A stretch of 64,000 bases of DNA from Microbacterium sp. Root553 (GTDB taxonomy: Bacteria > Actinomycetota > Actinomycetes > Actinomycetales > Microbacteriaceae), in NCBI RefSeq assembly GCF_001426995.1, contig NZ_LMFY01000001.1, positions 1,078,713 to 1,142,712 of the forward strand. The letters are read 5' to 3'. Below the pieces are notes generated by a model. That model searched no databases. It saw nothing but the letters and a program-made list of their open reading frames with translations, and was not told the DNA's origin. Positions 1-7,893 of this stretch are shown piece by piece. Within the stretch, counting starts at the first letter, position 1. Each line of letters starts with the position of its first letter. The position numbers and the translations under genes were made by a program.

Positions 1-17
1 GGGGATCTCGCCTCCGC

Positions 18-55
18 TCCTCCCGACGCGCGGTTCTCCTCCCGACGCGCGGTTC
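18..55. repeat. 19-bp tandem duplication
   Basis: Two perfect adjacent copies of a 19-bp unit, at 18-36 and 37-55. They lie just downstream of the stop codon of the small minus-strand gene ending at 65. It looks like a simple slippage duplication in an intergenic tail, and no function is evident. Confidence 0.85.
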
Positions 56-64
56 TCTCCGCCG

Positions 65-316
65 TCAGTCCTCCGAGCGACGGGTACCCACGCCGGGTTC
101 GTCATTGTGCACCGACTCGTCAGCCACGGATGCCTTCGACGACGGATCGACGCGTACCGCGCCGGACCCGCCCGAGTCCGCGCCTGCTCCTCCTGCGGGG
201 GTATCCGTCACCTGTCCGGGGTCGTCGCCGTCGCGCTCCTCGATGAGCGCGGCGATGCCCTCCTCCGAGGGCGCGGCTCCCCCGGCAGGGGCCGTGCCTT
301 CGTGGCCGTCGCTCAC
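65..316 (-). CDS. small acidic hypothetical protein (83 aa)
   Basis: The proposed GTG start at 316 overlaps the TGA of the upstream small gene (GTGA, 4-nt overlap), which suggests translational coupling. The protein is rich in Gly, Ala, Asp and Glu and looks disordered, with one short helix-forming stretch (EEGIAALIEERDGDD). It has no signal peptide, membrane segment or recognised domain. A much longer open frame continues upstream in the same phase, but it is shadowed by the better supported neighbour, so the short form is preferred. Function is unknown. Confidence 0.5.
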   Translation of the reverse strand: MSDGHEGTAPAGGAAPSEEGIAALIEERDGDDPGQVTDTPAGGAGADSGGSGAVRVDPSSKASVADESVHNDEPGVGTRRSED

Positions 317-549
317 TCGGTGCCGTCCCGCAGGTCGGTCGGGGCGTCCCCGCTGTGCGGAGCCCCCTCGTCCTCGGGCGCGAGATCGCCCTGGCCGTTC
401 TCTCCGATCTCCGCGTCGAGGGGATCGTCTTCCTGGGTCTGGGGCTGCGCGGTGTCCGTCGGGAACGTGCCGTCGCGGAAGTCGTCGACGGGGGGAATCC
501 CGGGCATCTCCGGCGGGAAGCTGTTGGCGAAAGCATCGATGTTCGACAT
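313..549 (-). CDS. small acidic hypothetical protein (78 aa)
   Basis: The ATG at 549 follows a strong ribosome binding site (GAGGAGG, 6 nt upstream), which is good evidence that this is a real gene. The product is highly acidic and Pro-rich, has no Cys and no membrane segment, and is probably intrinsically disordered. It is the first gene of a two-gene unit with the overlapping gene ending at 65. No family is recognised, so a function cannot be assigned. Confidence 0.6.
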   Translation of the reverse strand: MSNIDAFANSFPPEMPGIPPVDDFRDGTFPTDTAQPQTQEDDPLDAEIGENGQGDLAPEDEGAPHSGDAPTDLRDGTE

Positions 550-626
550 GGTGGCCCTCCTCGTGTGGTCGGATCTCCATGATCGGGGAGAGACCGCGGC
601 GAGCGCAGGGCGGTTGACAGGCGCGG

Positions 627-1232
627 TCAGGACGAGGAGGATTCCTGCCCTTGACGCGCCGGATCGGAGGAGCCCAGGCCGAACGCCCGGAGCACCTCGT
701 CGACCTGCGCGTCGATCTCGCTGACGGAGAACGGCCCGGCGAGGCCCAGCAGTCGACGTCGATGCGGCTCACCGAGAAGAGCGGTGAAGAGCAGCGCGGG
801 CGAGACCGGCGCGTCTGCGGGGAGGTGCGCGGCGAGGAACCCCTGGGCCCGCGCCGGCCCTTCCTCGTAGAACTCGCGGGCGAGAAGCGGATGCAGGGCG
901 GCGGCACCGGTGATCGCACGGTGCACCCCGATCGCCTCGTCCCCGAGCAGATGACGAAGGATGCCGCGGGCTGCCGATCGCAGGTCGGCCGCCCCGTCTC
1001 CGGCATCCCCGAGGTAGGCGTGCTGTCGGCGGACCGCCGCGCGCACGAGCCCTGCCCGGTCGCCGAACACCGTGTACAGCGTGCGCTTGGCGACGTGAGC
1101 GTCGGCGGAGACGCGGTCGAGGGTCAACGCCTCGAGCCCCTCCCCGGTCAACACGGCGACGACGACGTCGATGACGCGCTCATCCCTGGCACCCGCCTCT
1201 GCCGCGGAGGGCCGCCCGCGCTTTCCCGTCAT
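627..1232 (-). CDS. TetR family transcriptional regulator
   Basis: A protein of about 201 aa with an N-terminal TetR helix-turn-helix: a first helix around DERVIDVVVAVL, then LTLDRVSADAHVAKRTLYTVFGDRA, the classic TetR recognition region. It is followed by a helical ligand-binding and dimerisation domain. The ATG at 1232 is preferred because a -10-like TAGAGT (1239-1244, minus strand) sits 6 nt upstream, indicating a leaderless transcript. An alternative ATG lies at 1238. It is divergent from the DUF952 gene, with an inverted TTAATG/CATTAA repeat between them that may be its operator. The ligand is unknown. Confidence 0.85.
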   Translation of the reverse strand: MTGKRGRPSAAEAGARDERVIDVVVAVLTGEGLEALTLDRVSADAHVAKRTLYTVFGDRAGLVRAAVRRQHAYLGDAGDGAADLRSAARGILRHLLGDEAIGVHRAITGAAALHPLLAREFYEEGPARAQGFLAAHLPADAPVSPALLFTALLGEPHRRRLLGLAGPFSVSEIDAQVDEVLRAFGLGSSDPARQGQESSSS

Positions 1233-1247
1233 GGGCATACTCTACCA

Positions 1248-1273
1248 TTAATGCTACGAAGCCGTTTCATTAA
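1248..1273. promoter_or_regulatory. candidate TetR operator between divergent genes
   Basis: Inverted repeat TTAATG (1248-1253) and CATTAA (1268-1273) with a 14-nt spacer. It lies between the minus-strand TetR start and the plus-strand DUF952 start, close to the predicted TAGAGT -10 element. TetR proteins commonly bind such intergenic palindromes. Its role here is inferred from position only. Confidence 0.4.
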
Positions 1274-1282
1274 GGAGCTGTC

Positions 1283-1603
1283 ATGTCCGATCTGATCCAC
1301 CACATCGCCATCCAGGACGACTGGGAGATGAGCCGAGGGTTCGGCGAGTACGTCGTGTCGACCCGGGGCGTGCATCTCGACGACGCCGGATTCATCCACG
1401 CCGCCACCGCAGATCGGCTCGACGAGGTGATCGCCGCCCGCTTCAGCGACCTCGCGCTCCCGCTCCTCGACATCGCGATCCGCCCCGAGGGGCTGGCCGC
1501 CGAGGGGATCGCCGTCGAGTGGGTCGACGGATTCCCGCGCATCCTCGGCGCAGTGCCCATGACGGCTGAGGTCGTGGCCTCCGAGACTCCTCTCTCGCGC
1601 TGA
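1283..1603 (+). CDS. DUF952 domain-containing protein
   Basis: A 106-aa protein covering a single DUF952 domain. It begins LIHHIAIQDDWEM, has the conserved GFIHAATADRLDEV segment and ends with a FPRILGAVPMTAEV element. The usual length of the family is about 100-115 aa, so it is complete. An AAGGAG ribosome binding site sits upstream of the ATG. The biochemical role of DUF952 proteins is not established; the fold is related to ADP-ribosyltransferase-like families by remote similarity (recollection, not tested). It is divergently transcribed from the TetR gene and may be its target. Confidence 0.85.
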   Translation: MSDLIHHIAIQDDWEMSRGFGEYVVSTRGVHLDDAGFIHAATADRLDEVIAARFSDLALPLLDIAIRPEGLAAEGIAVEWVDGFPRILGAVPMTAEVVASETPLSR

Positions 1604-1652
1604 CCCGCCTGTCGGCACTGCGGGAGTCGCACCGGTCGTCTACCGTGTGCGC

Positions 1653-2066
1653 ATGAACCGTTCTCCTCTCCGCCCGTCGATGTGCGGCGTTCTCGCCCTC
1701 GGCGCGATCACGCTTCTCTCGGGCTGCATGAACGCCCCGACCGTCGACGTGCTCGCCAGCGGCGAGTCCGCGCCCCTGCCCGCCTCCGTCGGCGCCGACC
1801 AGCGCGACAGCGTGGTCCCGGATACGGCGCGCCTGCTCGGCAGGGACTCCGAAGGGCACACCTATTACGTGGTCGAGGCGCGCGAGCAGACGGGTCTCGG
1901 CAGCATCTGCCTGGTGATCGACGGCATCGACCATGGGCCGATGATGGGATGCGGGGCGATGCCGATCGAGGTCGGCACCGACGGCGTCCGAGCTCGGCTC
2001 AGCGTCGAGGTCAGCCCCGAGCAGAGCGGCGAGAAGATCGGCGAGTACCTCCGGGTCTTCCTCTGA
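1653..2066 (+). CDS. putative lipoprotein
   Basis: About 137 aa starting from the ATG at 1653; a GTG two codons earlier is possible. The N-terminus has positive charges, a hydrophobic stretch and a lipobox LLSGC at about residues 24-28, so Cys28 should be diacylated and the protein anchored outside the membrane. The mature domain has no recognised family. A TACCGT hexamer at 1641-1646 lies 6 nt before the ATG, which suggests a leaderless transcript. Confidence 0.75.
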   Translation: MNRSPLRPSMCGVLALGAITLLSGCMNAPTVDVLASGESAPLPASVGADQRDSVVPDTARLLGRDSEGHTYYVVEAREQTGLGSICLVIDGIDHGPMMGCGAMPIEVGTDGVRARLSVEVSPEQSGEKIGEYLRVFL

Positions 2067-2163
2067 CACACGCGACCCCCGGGCTCCGCCCCTCGTTTCG
2101 CGCCCGACCGCTGCACACCGTGAGAGCATCGATCCGACACCACGAACTCGAGGGAGATCTCAG

Positions 2164-3153
2164 ATGCTCGACACGGCAGACAGCGTGAGGCTCGGCGGCT
2201 CCGGCCTGCGGATCTCGAAAGTGGTGCTCGGATGCATGAGCTTCGGCGCACCGGATCGGGGCGCACACGGGTGGTCGCTCGATGAGGAGACCAGCAGGCC
2301 CCTGATCCAGCAGGCGCTGGAGGCCGGGATCACCACGTTCGACACCGCCGACGTGTATTCCGACGGCACGAGCGAGGAGTTCGTCGGACGGGCGCTGGCC
2401 GACTTCGCGCGCCGCGACGAGATCGTCATCGCCACCAAGGTGCATGGCCGCATGGGACCCGGTGCCAACCAGGCCGGACTCAGCAGGGCACACATCCTGT
2501 CGGGCATCGACGCGAGTCTGAGACGCCTCGGCACCGACCACGTCGACCTCTACCAGATCCATCGCTGGGATTCCCAGACGCCGATCGAAGAGACGATGGA
2601 GGCGCTGAACGACGTCGTCCGCTCGGGCAAGGCCCGATACATCGGAGCGTCGTCGATGTGGGCGTGGCAGTTCGCGAAGGCCCAGCACACCGCGCAGCAG
2701 AACGGCTGGACGCGATTCGTCTCGATGCAGGACCAGTACAACCTGCTGCAGCGCGAGGAGGAGCGGGAGATGCATCCGTTCTGCCTCGACTCCGGGGTCG
2801 GTGTACTGCCGTGGTCACCCCTGGCGCGAGGCAGGCTCACGCGCGACTGGGACGAGAAGACGGCGCGCACGGCGACGGATGCCTTCGGTGCGACGCTCTA
2901 CCGCCGTGAAGAGGAGTCGAATCGAGCCATCGTCGAGGCCGTCGCTCACGTCGCCGAGGAGCGAGGGGTCTCCCGTGCGCAGATCGCGCTCGCGTGGGTC
3001 GCGCAGCAGTCCGCGGTGACCGCACCCATCGTCGGTGCGACGAAGGCGTCGCACATCGACGACGCCGTCGCCTCCGCCGGCATCCGGCTCGAAGACTCCG
3101 AACTCGAGGTTCTCCAGTCCGCGTACACGCCGCGCGAACCCGAAGGGTTCTGA
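2164..3153 (+). CDS. aldo/keto reductase
   Basis: A 329-aa NADPH-dependent oxidoreductase of the AKR superfamily, a TIM barrel of normal length. The catalytic tetrad is visible: Asp and Tyr in TFDTADVYSDG, Lys in VIATKVHG and His in DLYQIHRWD. The C-terminal cofactor region IVGATKASHIDDAV matches YajO/Tas-like AKRs. A GAGGGAG ribosome binding site precedes the ATG. The substrate cannot be inferred, and it appears monocistronic. Confidence 0.93.
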   Translation: MLDTADSVRLGGSGLRISKVVLGCMSFGAPDRGAHGWSLDEETSRPLIQQALEAGITTFDTADVYSDGTSEEFVGRALADFARRDEIVIATKVHGRMGPGANQAGLSRAHILSGIDASLRRLGTDHVDLYQIHRWDSQTPIEETMEALNDVVRSGKARYIGASSMWAWQFAKAQHTAQQNGWTRFVSMQDQYNLLQREEEREMHPFCLDSGVGVLPWSPLARGRLTRDWDEKTARTATDAFGATLYRREEESNRAIVEAVAHVAEERGVSRAQIALAWVAQQSAVTAPIVGATKASHIDDAVASAGIRLEDSELEVLQSAYTPREPEGF

Positions 3154-3180
3154 GCCGCGGCCAGACCGGACCCCTGCAGG

Positions 3181-3570
3181 TCAGGCGCCGCCCTGCGGAG
3201 ATCCGGAGGTCTCCGGCCAGACCACGCGCAGCACATTCACCACATCGTCGACACTCGATCCCGTCGAGGCAGCCTCGTCGACGAGGTCGCGGATACGCCG
3301 CATGACCGCCGCAGGCAGCAGGGCAGCCGACTCGGCGACCCTCGTGCCTGCCGCCGTCCGACTGACCACGAGGCCCTCCTGCTCGAGGAGCTTGTACGCC
3401 TTCGCCACCGTTCCCGGGGCCACCCCCAGGTCACTCGCTGCCTGTCGAACGGTCGGCAAGCGCTCGTTCGCGCCCAGCTGGCCCGAGACGATGAGGCCGC
3501 GAAGCTGTCGATGGATGTCGGACGCCGGGTTGCTGTCCGTCGTCGTCAGCACCACGGCCTCCTTCTTCAT
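3181..3570 (-). CDS. GntR family (YtrA-like) transcriptional regulator
   Basis: A 129-aa protein with an N-terminal winged helix-turn-helix (IHRQLRGLIVSGQLGANERLPTVRQ is split by the canonical GntR turn; recognition helix around VAPGTVAKAYKLLEQEG). It has only a short helical C-terminal tail, which is typical of the small YtrA subfamily. The ATG at 3570 overlaps the TGA of the membrane protein gene (ATGA), so both are co-transcribed, with the regulator second. YtrA-type regulators usually repress their own operon and bind inverted repeats upstream; a candidate repeat is at 4649-4672. Confidence 0.88.
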   Translation of the reverse strand: MKKEAVVLTTTDSNPASDIHRQLRGLIVSGQLGANERLPTVRQAASDLGVAPGTVAKAYKLLEQEGLVVSRTAAGTRVAESAALLPAAVMRRIRDLVDEAASTGSSVDDVVNVLRVVWPETSGSPQGGA

Positions 3571-4610
3571 CGGGCAGCCTCGTACTGCAGTGCTCGATCG
3601 TGGGAGAGCCGACGCCACGCGACGTCGCGGGAGTACCGGATGACGACGAGAAGAAGCAGCGTCAAGGCCACGACCTCCGCGATCGGTGCACCCCATCCGG
3701 CCGCCGTGGCGAACTCTGCAAATCGCCAGATCACCTCGTACGGTCTGCCGTCGTTCTCGCCGCTGATCTCGAGACTCGACACCGAGCCCGCTCCGGCGAT
3801 CACCCTCCACGATGCGGCGAGCGCCAGGAGGAGTGCCGCCGTCGCGATGCGTACGCCTCCCGTAGCCACCTGTCGACGGGCGATCCGTTCGGCCATGACG
3901 GTCTCAGGACGAATGAAGGACCGGCTGGCGTTCTTCTGCAGCAGCGCCGCCACGACGAGGAGCAGGATGCCCGCACTGACGAGAACGGGAATGCCATAGA
4001 CCCAGCCGAAGAACGGGAGCCTGATCGGATCGACCATCGCGAGGTTCGGAACGGGCAGCTCGACGCTGTTGGAGACCCCCCACCGATCCGCGGATGCGGC
4101 CATCCCGGCGGCGATGGTCGTCGTCAGAAGGACGAGCGCGACGCACACCGCGCCGATGAGATCGCGCGGATGGCTGAAGCTCGCCCACGTGCGCCGCGGC
4201 ACGAGGGTCCCCGGTTCCTCCGGCGCCTCCGAGCCGCTGACGACGATCTGCAGAAGGACGATACCGAGCCCGAGAGTGGCGCCGGTGATCGGGGCCACGA
4301 ACCTCACCCAGGAGAGCTCTTCCGGGACGACCACGAGGTACCCGCGGACCACGACCTCCCCCACGAACCAGACAATGATCATGATTCCGACCGCCGCGAG
4401 CAATGCATGGGCGGAACGGTACTTCGCTCGCAACGACCGGATGCTCTGCGCAGAGATCGGAACGACGGTGTCTCGCCCGTACGCGGCCCTGGACGCCCAC
4501 ACCTCGCAGACCAGCGCCAGGAAGAGGGCGATCACGAGCGAGGTGACCGGAATGGAGAAGAACACCGCCAATGCATCACCGACGGTCCACCCAGGATTTC
4601 TCGGAAGCAT
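3567..4610 (-). CDS. multi-pass membrane protein, DUF1648-like context
   Basis: About 347 aa with roughly eight hydrophobic segments (for example LVIALFLALVCEVWA, ALLAAVGIMIIVWFVG, LGLGIVLLQIVV, VLVSAGILLLVVAALL). The ATG at 4610 is preferred over the GTG at 4619 because a GAGG ribosome binding site is spaced 8 nt before it. Membrane proteins paired with small GntR regulators are common in Actinobacteria and Firmicutes, often as permease-like or cell-envelope-stress genes. I do not recognise the exact family. The operon starts behind a TTGTAC-type inverted repeat. Confidence 0.7.
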   Translation of the reverse strand: MLPRNPGWTVGDALAVFFSIPVTSLVIALFLALVCEVWASRAAYGRDTVVPISAQSIRSLRAKYRSAHALLAAVGIMIIVWFVGEVVVRGYLVVVPEELSWVRFVAPITGATLGLGIVLLQIVVSGSEAPEEPGTLVPRRTWASFSHPRDLIGAVCVALVLLTTTIAAGMAASADRWGVSNSVELPVPNLAMVDPIRLPFFGWVYGIPVLVSAGILLLVVAALLQKNASRSFIRPETVMAERIARRQVATGGVRIATAALLLALAASWRVIAGAGSVSSLEISGENDGRPYEVIWRFAEFATAAGWGAPIAEVVALTLLLLVVIRYSRDVAWRRLSHDRALQYEAAR

Positions 4611-4648
4611 CGTCCCCACCTCGTCTTTGTGTCATATGCCTAACACAA

Positions 4649-4672
4649 CTTGTACCACACTTGGAGTACAAG
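4649..4672. promoter_or_regulatory. candidate GntR/YtrA operator
   Basis: Perfect inverted repeat CTTGTAC (4649-4655) and GTACAAG (4666-4672) separated by 10 nt. It lies about 40 nt upstream of the membrane-protein start on the minus strand. YtrA-type GntR proteins are known to bind GTAC-containing dyads, so self-regulation of the downstream GntR operon is likely (inference). Confidence 0.65.
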
Positions 4673-4708
4673 ATCGACGGAGTCACACGTGAGGCGCGTC
4701 CAGACCGC

Positions 4709-5506
4709 CTACTCGATCTGGCCGATGGGCTCGCGCTTCTCTGCCTGGAACTGGTCTTCTGCGCGGCCTCGGGCCCAGTACGCCGAGATCGACAGCCGCT
4801 CTCGCGGCACGTCGTGCTGCTTCAGCAGAGCCCTGACCTGCTTGATCGTGCCGCGCTCACCGTGCGCGAAGACACCCGGGTGCCCCTCGGCCCAGGGCAG
4901 GTCGGCGAGCACCGCAAGCAGCTCGTCGTCGGTCTCGGTCCACCGCAGAGTCACACCGGACGGGACGTCGGGAAGGATGCGGTCCGCGGGATCCGCCACC
5001 GTCAGGACGACGTGCCCGCCCGCATCCGCCGGCATCGCCTCGATCGCCGACGAGATCGCCGGAAGTGCCGTGTGGTCGCCGACGAGCAGGTGCCAGGGCG
5101 ACTCGGGGTCGGGCCGGTAGCCGCCACCGGCGCCACTGACGACGATCGTGTCGCCCGGCTTCGCCTGCCGAGCCCACGGACCCGCGATCCCCTCGTCGCC
5201 GTGCACGACGAAGTCGATGACGAGACGTCGCTGCTCGGGGTCGGACGAGCGGATCGTGTACGTGCGGGGCGTGGGCAGCTTCTCCGGACTTTGCGCGCGC
5301 AGCTGCGCGAGGTCGTACGGCGGGGTGAGCCCGTGTCGCGGATCGGCGAACAGGATCTTGACGTACTTGTCGGTGTAGACGTTGTCGGTGAAGTCCGCGT
5401 ACCCGTCGCCCCCGGCCGTGATCCTCACCAGTTCAGGGCTGACCTGCTCGACCTTCTCGACGGCGAGGACCGCCTGGCTGGGCGTACGTCGGGGCTGTTC
5501 CGGCAT
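4709..5506 (-). CDS. siderophore-interacting protein (FAD-dependent ferric-siderophore reductase)
   Basis: A 265-aa cytoplasmic flavoprotein of the SIP/ViuB family. The FAD-binding motif RTYTIRS is present near residue 85, followed by the SIP-type NAD(P)H-binding C-terminal half (HLLVGDHTALPAI, VFAHGERGTIK, SAYWARGRAEDQF). These enzymes reduce ferric iron bound to imported siderophores. The length is normal. A DtxR/IdeR-like box lies just upstream of the ATG, so expression is probably induced by iron limitation. Confidence 0.93.
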   Translation of the reverse strand: MPEQPRRTPSQAVLAVEKVEQVSPELVRITAGGDGYADFTDNVYTDKYVKILFADPRHGLTPPYDLAQLRAQSPEKLPTPRTYTIRSSDPEQRRLVIDFVVHGDEGIAGPWARQAKPGDTIVVSGAGGGYRPDPESPWHLLVGDHTALPAISSAIEAMPADAGGHVVLTVADPADRILPDVPSGVTLRWTETDDELLAVLADLPWAEGHPGVFAHGERGTIKQVRALLKQHDVPRERLSISAYWARGRAEDQFQAEKREPIGQIE

Positions 5507-5523
5507 GGCATCTCCTGGATCAT

Positions 5524-5542
5524 GAAACTAAGGCTCCCCTAA
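5524..5542 (-). promoter_or_regulatory. IdeR/DtxR-type iron box
   Basis: On the minus strand this 19-mer reads TTAGGGGAGCCTTAGTTTC. It matches the mycobacterial/corynebacterial consensus TTAGGTTAGCCTAACCTAA at 13 of 19 positions and keeps the AGGxxAGCCT core. It starts 18 nt upstream of the siderophore-interacting protein gene. Iron-loaded DtxR/IdeR binding here would repress transcription (inference from known regulon logic). Confidence 0.7.
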
Positions 5543-5609
5543 GTCTGCCCTCTCCCCGCGGTGGCGGGGCCATGTTGACGGTGTCGGACACCCCGCGCAT
5601 ACTTCGAGG

Positions 5610-6206
5610 ATGACCACCTCTGCCACTCTGCGCGCCCTCGGCGGCACCGTCGATCGGCCCGCGGCTCTCGCGGCATCGACCGTCGTCCTCGTCGACTTCC
5701 AGAACACATACACCCGCGGCGAGATGGAGCTCGAGGGGTGGGATGCCGCGCTCGACGCCGCGGCCGACCTGCTCGCCCGTGCCCGCACGGCAGGTGCGAC
5801 GGTCATCCATGTGCAGCACGACGGCGGCGCGGGCTCGGCGTACGACATCCGCGACGACATCGGGGCGATCCATGAGCGCGTCGCCCCCATCGACGGCGAG
5901 GCCGTCGTCGTCAAGAAGGCGCCGAACTCCTTCGTCGGCACCGAGCTCGGCGACCTCGTAGACGCCGCGGGTCACGAGGATGTCGTGATCGCCGGATTCA
6001 TGACCCACATGTGCGTGAACTACACCACCGAAGGCGCGTTCCTGCGCGGCAACCGGCCCACGGTCGTCGCCGCGGCGACCGCCACCCGAAGCCTTCCGTC
6101 GGTCGCCGGCGACGTGCCCGCCGAGCAGCTGCACCGCGCGGCCCTCGCGGGCATCGCCGATCTCTACGCCACCGTCGTCGCGACCGTCGATGACCTGGGT
6201 CGCTGA
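5610..6206 (+). CDS. isochorismatase-family cysteine hydrolase
   Basis: A 198-aa single-domain hydrolase. The catalytic triad of the family is visible: Asp in VVLVDFQNTY, Lys in VVVKKAPNSF and Cys in GFMTHMCVNY. This places it with nicotinamidase/isochorismatase-like enzymes that cleave amides or vinyl ethers; the substrate is unknown. A CATACT hexamer (5598-5603) lies 6 nt before the ATG, suggesting a leaderless transcript. It is divergent from the siderophore-interacting protein gene, so an isochorismatase role is tempting, but the protein lacks the carrier domain of true siderophore isochorismatases. Confidence 0.88.
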   Translation: MTTSATLRALGGTVDRPAALAASTVVLVDFQNTYTRGEMELEGWDAALDAAADLLARARTAGATVIHVQHDGGAGSAYDIRDDIGAIHERVAPIDGEAVVVKKAPNSFVGTELGDLVDAAGHEDVVIAGFMTHMCVNYTTEGAFLRGNRPTVVAAATATRSLPSVAGDVPAEQLHRAALAGIADLYATVVATVDDLGR

Positions 6207-6236
6207 GAAGACGACCTGCCTCGCTGAGAAGACGAC
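6200..6236. repeat. short direct repeat over the isochorismatase-family stop codon
   Basis: The 16-mer TCGCTGAGAAGACGAC occurs at 6200-6215 and again at 6221-6236 (period 21). The first copy contains the TGA stop of the preceding gene, so the tail looks like a small local duplication. No hairpin or function is evident. Confidence 0.7.
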
Positions 6237-6255
6237 GCGAGTTCGAGCGCCTGCG

Positions 6256-7707
6256 CTATCCGACGCACAGATCGGTGTCGGCGCTGCGACTCACCGCGTC
6301 GACGGGCCGCGACGGGGGCGGTGTCGCCCGGGGCTGGGAGGTCAGCTCGGTGTAGTCGGCTCCCAGTAACAGCTGCACGCCGTCGACGTCCCCCGTCTGC
6401 ACTGTCACGGCGAGTCCGAGCTCCGCGGCCAGCGCCACAGCGGTCTGCTGTGCGTCGGGGGTGTCTGCGGCCGTGATCACCGTGAGGTCCGTGGCGTCGG
6501 CGTTCGCGAGCCCTGACACCGCGTAGCCGTAGGCCGTGGCATCCTCCGACACACGAGACGCGAGACCCGCGACGCCGGCACCGTTGAGGATCTGCACCGG
6601 GGCGGTGCGCACCGTCGTGTCGGGCGCGACCTCGTCGGTGGTGAGCACAAGCGGCGCATCATCGACGAGCGCGCGGAAGATCACATCGGCATCCGCCGTC
6701 GGCACGACGCGATTCGGATCCTCGGGCGCCGGGACCGTGGGCATCGTCACGAAGGTGACGCTGCTCATCGGCACATTCGCCACCCTGGCCGCAAGACCCG
6801 CGAGATCGGTCAACCCACCGAGCCCTGGGTCGACCGTCATCGAAGAGGTCACCGCGTCGAGGAAGGCGTAGAGGCGGTCGGGGCGCACGAGCACGTCGGA
6901 CTTGGTCGCCTTCTGCACGATCGCCGAGAGGACCATCTGCTGGTGACCGAGGCGGGCGATATCGCTCTCCTCGGCGAGCGCGTGCCGCGTGCGGGCCAAC
7001 GCGAGCGCCTGTTCGCCGTTGACCGACTGCGCACCGGCGGGCAGGTCGAGGCGTGCGTGACCATCCTGCAGCGGCTCGGGGAGGCACACGTCGATGCCGC
7101 CCATCGCGTCGACCACGCCGATGAACCCTTCGAAGTCCATCTGCACGAAGTGATCGATCGTGACGCCGGTGAGCTGCTCGACCGCCGCGACCGAGCACGC
7201 CGGTCCGTACTCCAGCGCGGAGTTCAGCATCCCGTATCCACCCTCGTACGAGCCACGTCCGGTGTCGTCGCATGCGGGCAGGTCGACGACGGTGTCGCGA
7301 GGGAGCTGCACCGCATCGATCCGGGTGCTGTCGTTCGAGACGTGAGCCAGCACCATGGCGTCGCTGCGTTCGCTGCCGTCGTCTTCACCGAACCCGTCGG
7401 ACGCGAGCGCCCGGGAGTCGGATCCGAGCAGCAGGATGTTGAGGTCGCCCTCTGCCAGCTGCGGCTCACCCGTCGACGTGTCGGGGTCGGAGCGCAGCGG
7501 GGCGGTCGTGATGTTCCCCTGCAGCTGGGCGTAGACGACGGCCCCCACAGCGACCACGGCCACGACGACCAGCGCACTGATGGCGCCGATCAGACGTCCG
7601 CGACGCCGACGCGGTCGAGCTGCCGGAACGGCGGCGGTGTCGGTCGGGAGATCGCCCTGCGAGGGGTCGTTCCGGGGATCGTTCTGGGAGGAAGCAGGCG
7701 GTCGCAC
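6256..7707 (-). CDS. LCP (LytR-CpsA-Psr) family protein with LytR_C domain
   Basis: 483 aa. It has a short cytoplasmic Arg-rich N-terminus, one membrane segment (LIGAISALVVVAVVAVGAVV, about residues 39-58) and an extracellular LCP domain (NILLLGSDSR, DAMVLAHVSND, QLPRDTVVDLP, ALALARTRHA). The C-terminal LytR_C domain contains VQILNGAGVAGLASRV. LCP enzymes transfer lipid-linked polymers such as teichoic acids or arabinogalactan onto peptidoglycan. The start is a GTG without an obvious ribosome binding site, so the exact N-terminus is uncertain. It is divergent from the sigma-factor gene. Confidence 0.93.
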   Translation of the reverse strand: MRPPASSQNDPRNDPSQGDLPTDTAAVPAARPRRRRGRLIGAISALVVVAVVAVGAVVYAQLQGNITTAPLRSDPDTSTGEPQLAEGDLNILLLGSDSRALASDGFGEDDGSERSDAMVLAHVSNDSTRIDAVQLPRDTVVDLPACDDTGRGSYEGGYGMLNSALEYGPACSVAAVEQLTGVTIDHFVQMDFEGFIGVVDAMGGIDVCLPEPLQDGHARLDLPAGAQSVNGEQALALARTRHALAEESDIARLGHQQMVLSAIVQKATKSDVLVRPDRLYAFLDAVTSSMTVDPGLGGLTDLAGLAARVANVPMSSVTFVTMPTVPAPEDPNRVVPTADADVIFRALVDDAPLVLTTDEVAPDTTVRTAPVQILNGAGVAGLASRVSEDATAYGYAVSGLANADATDLTVITAADTPDAQQTAVALAAELGLAVTVQTGDVDGVQLLLGADYTELTSQPRATPPPSRPVDAVSRSADTDLCVG

Positions 7708-7893
7708 TGGATCACACCATCATGACCGGGGCCGGATCTCAAAGCGGCCCGCCGCATTCACAGGTCCTGTGCGGGGTTTTCCGAGGCGGGTTCAGCGGTG
7801 CCAGCGGCGGTGGCGGTAGCGACCTGCACCCGAAAACCGACGCCTAGACTTGACGGAGGTCTGGACATCGACCGTGACGTGTGAGGTGAAATC

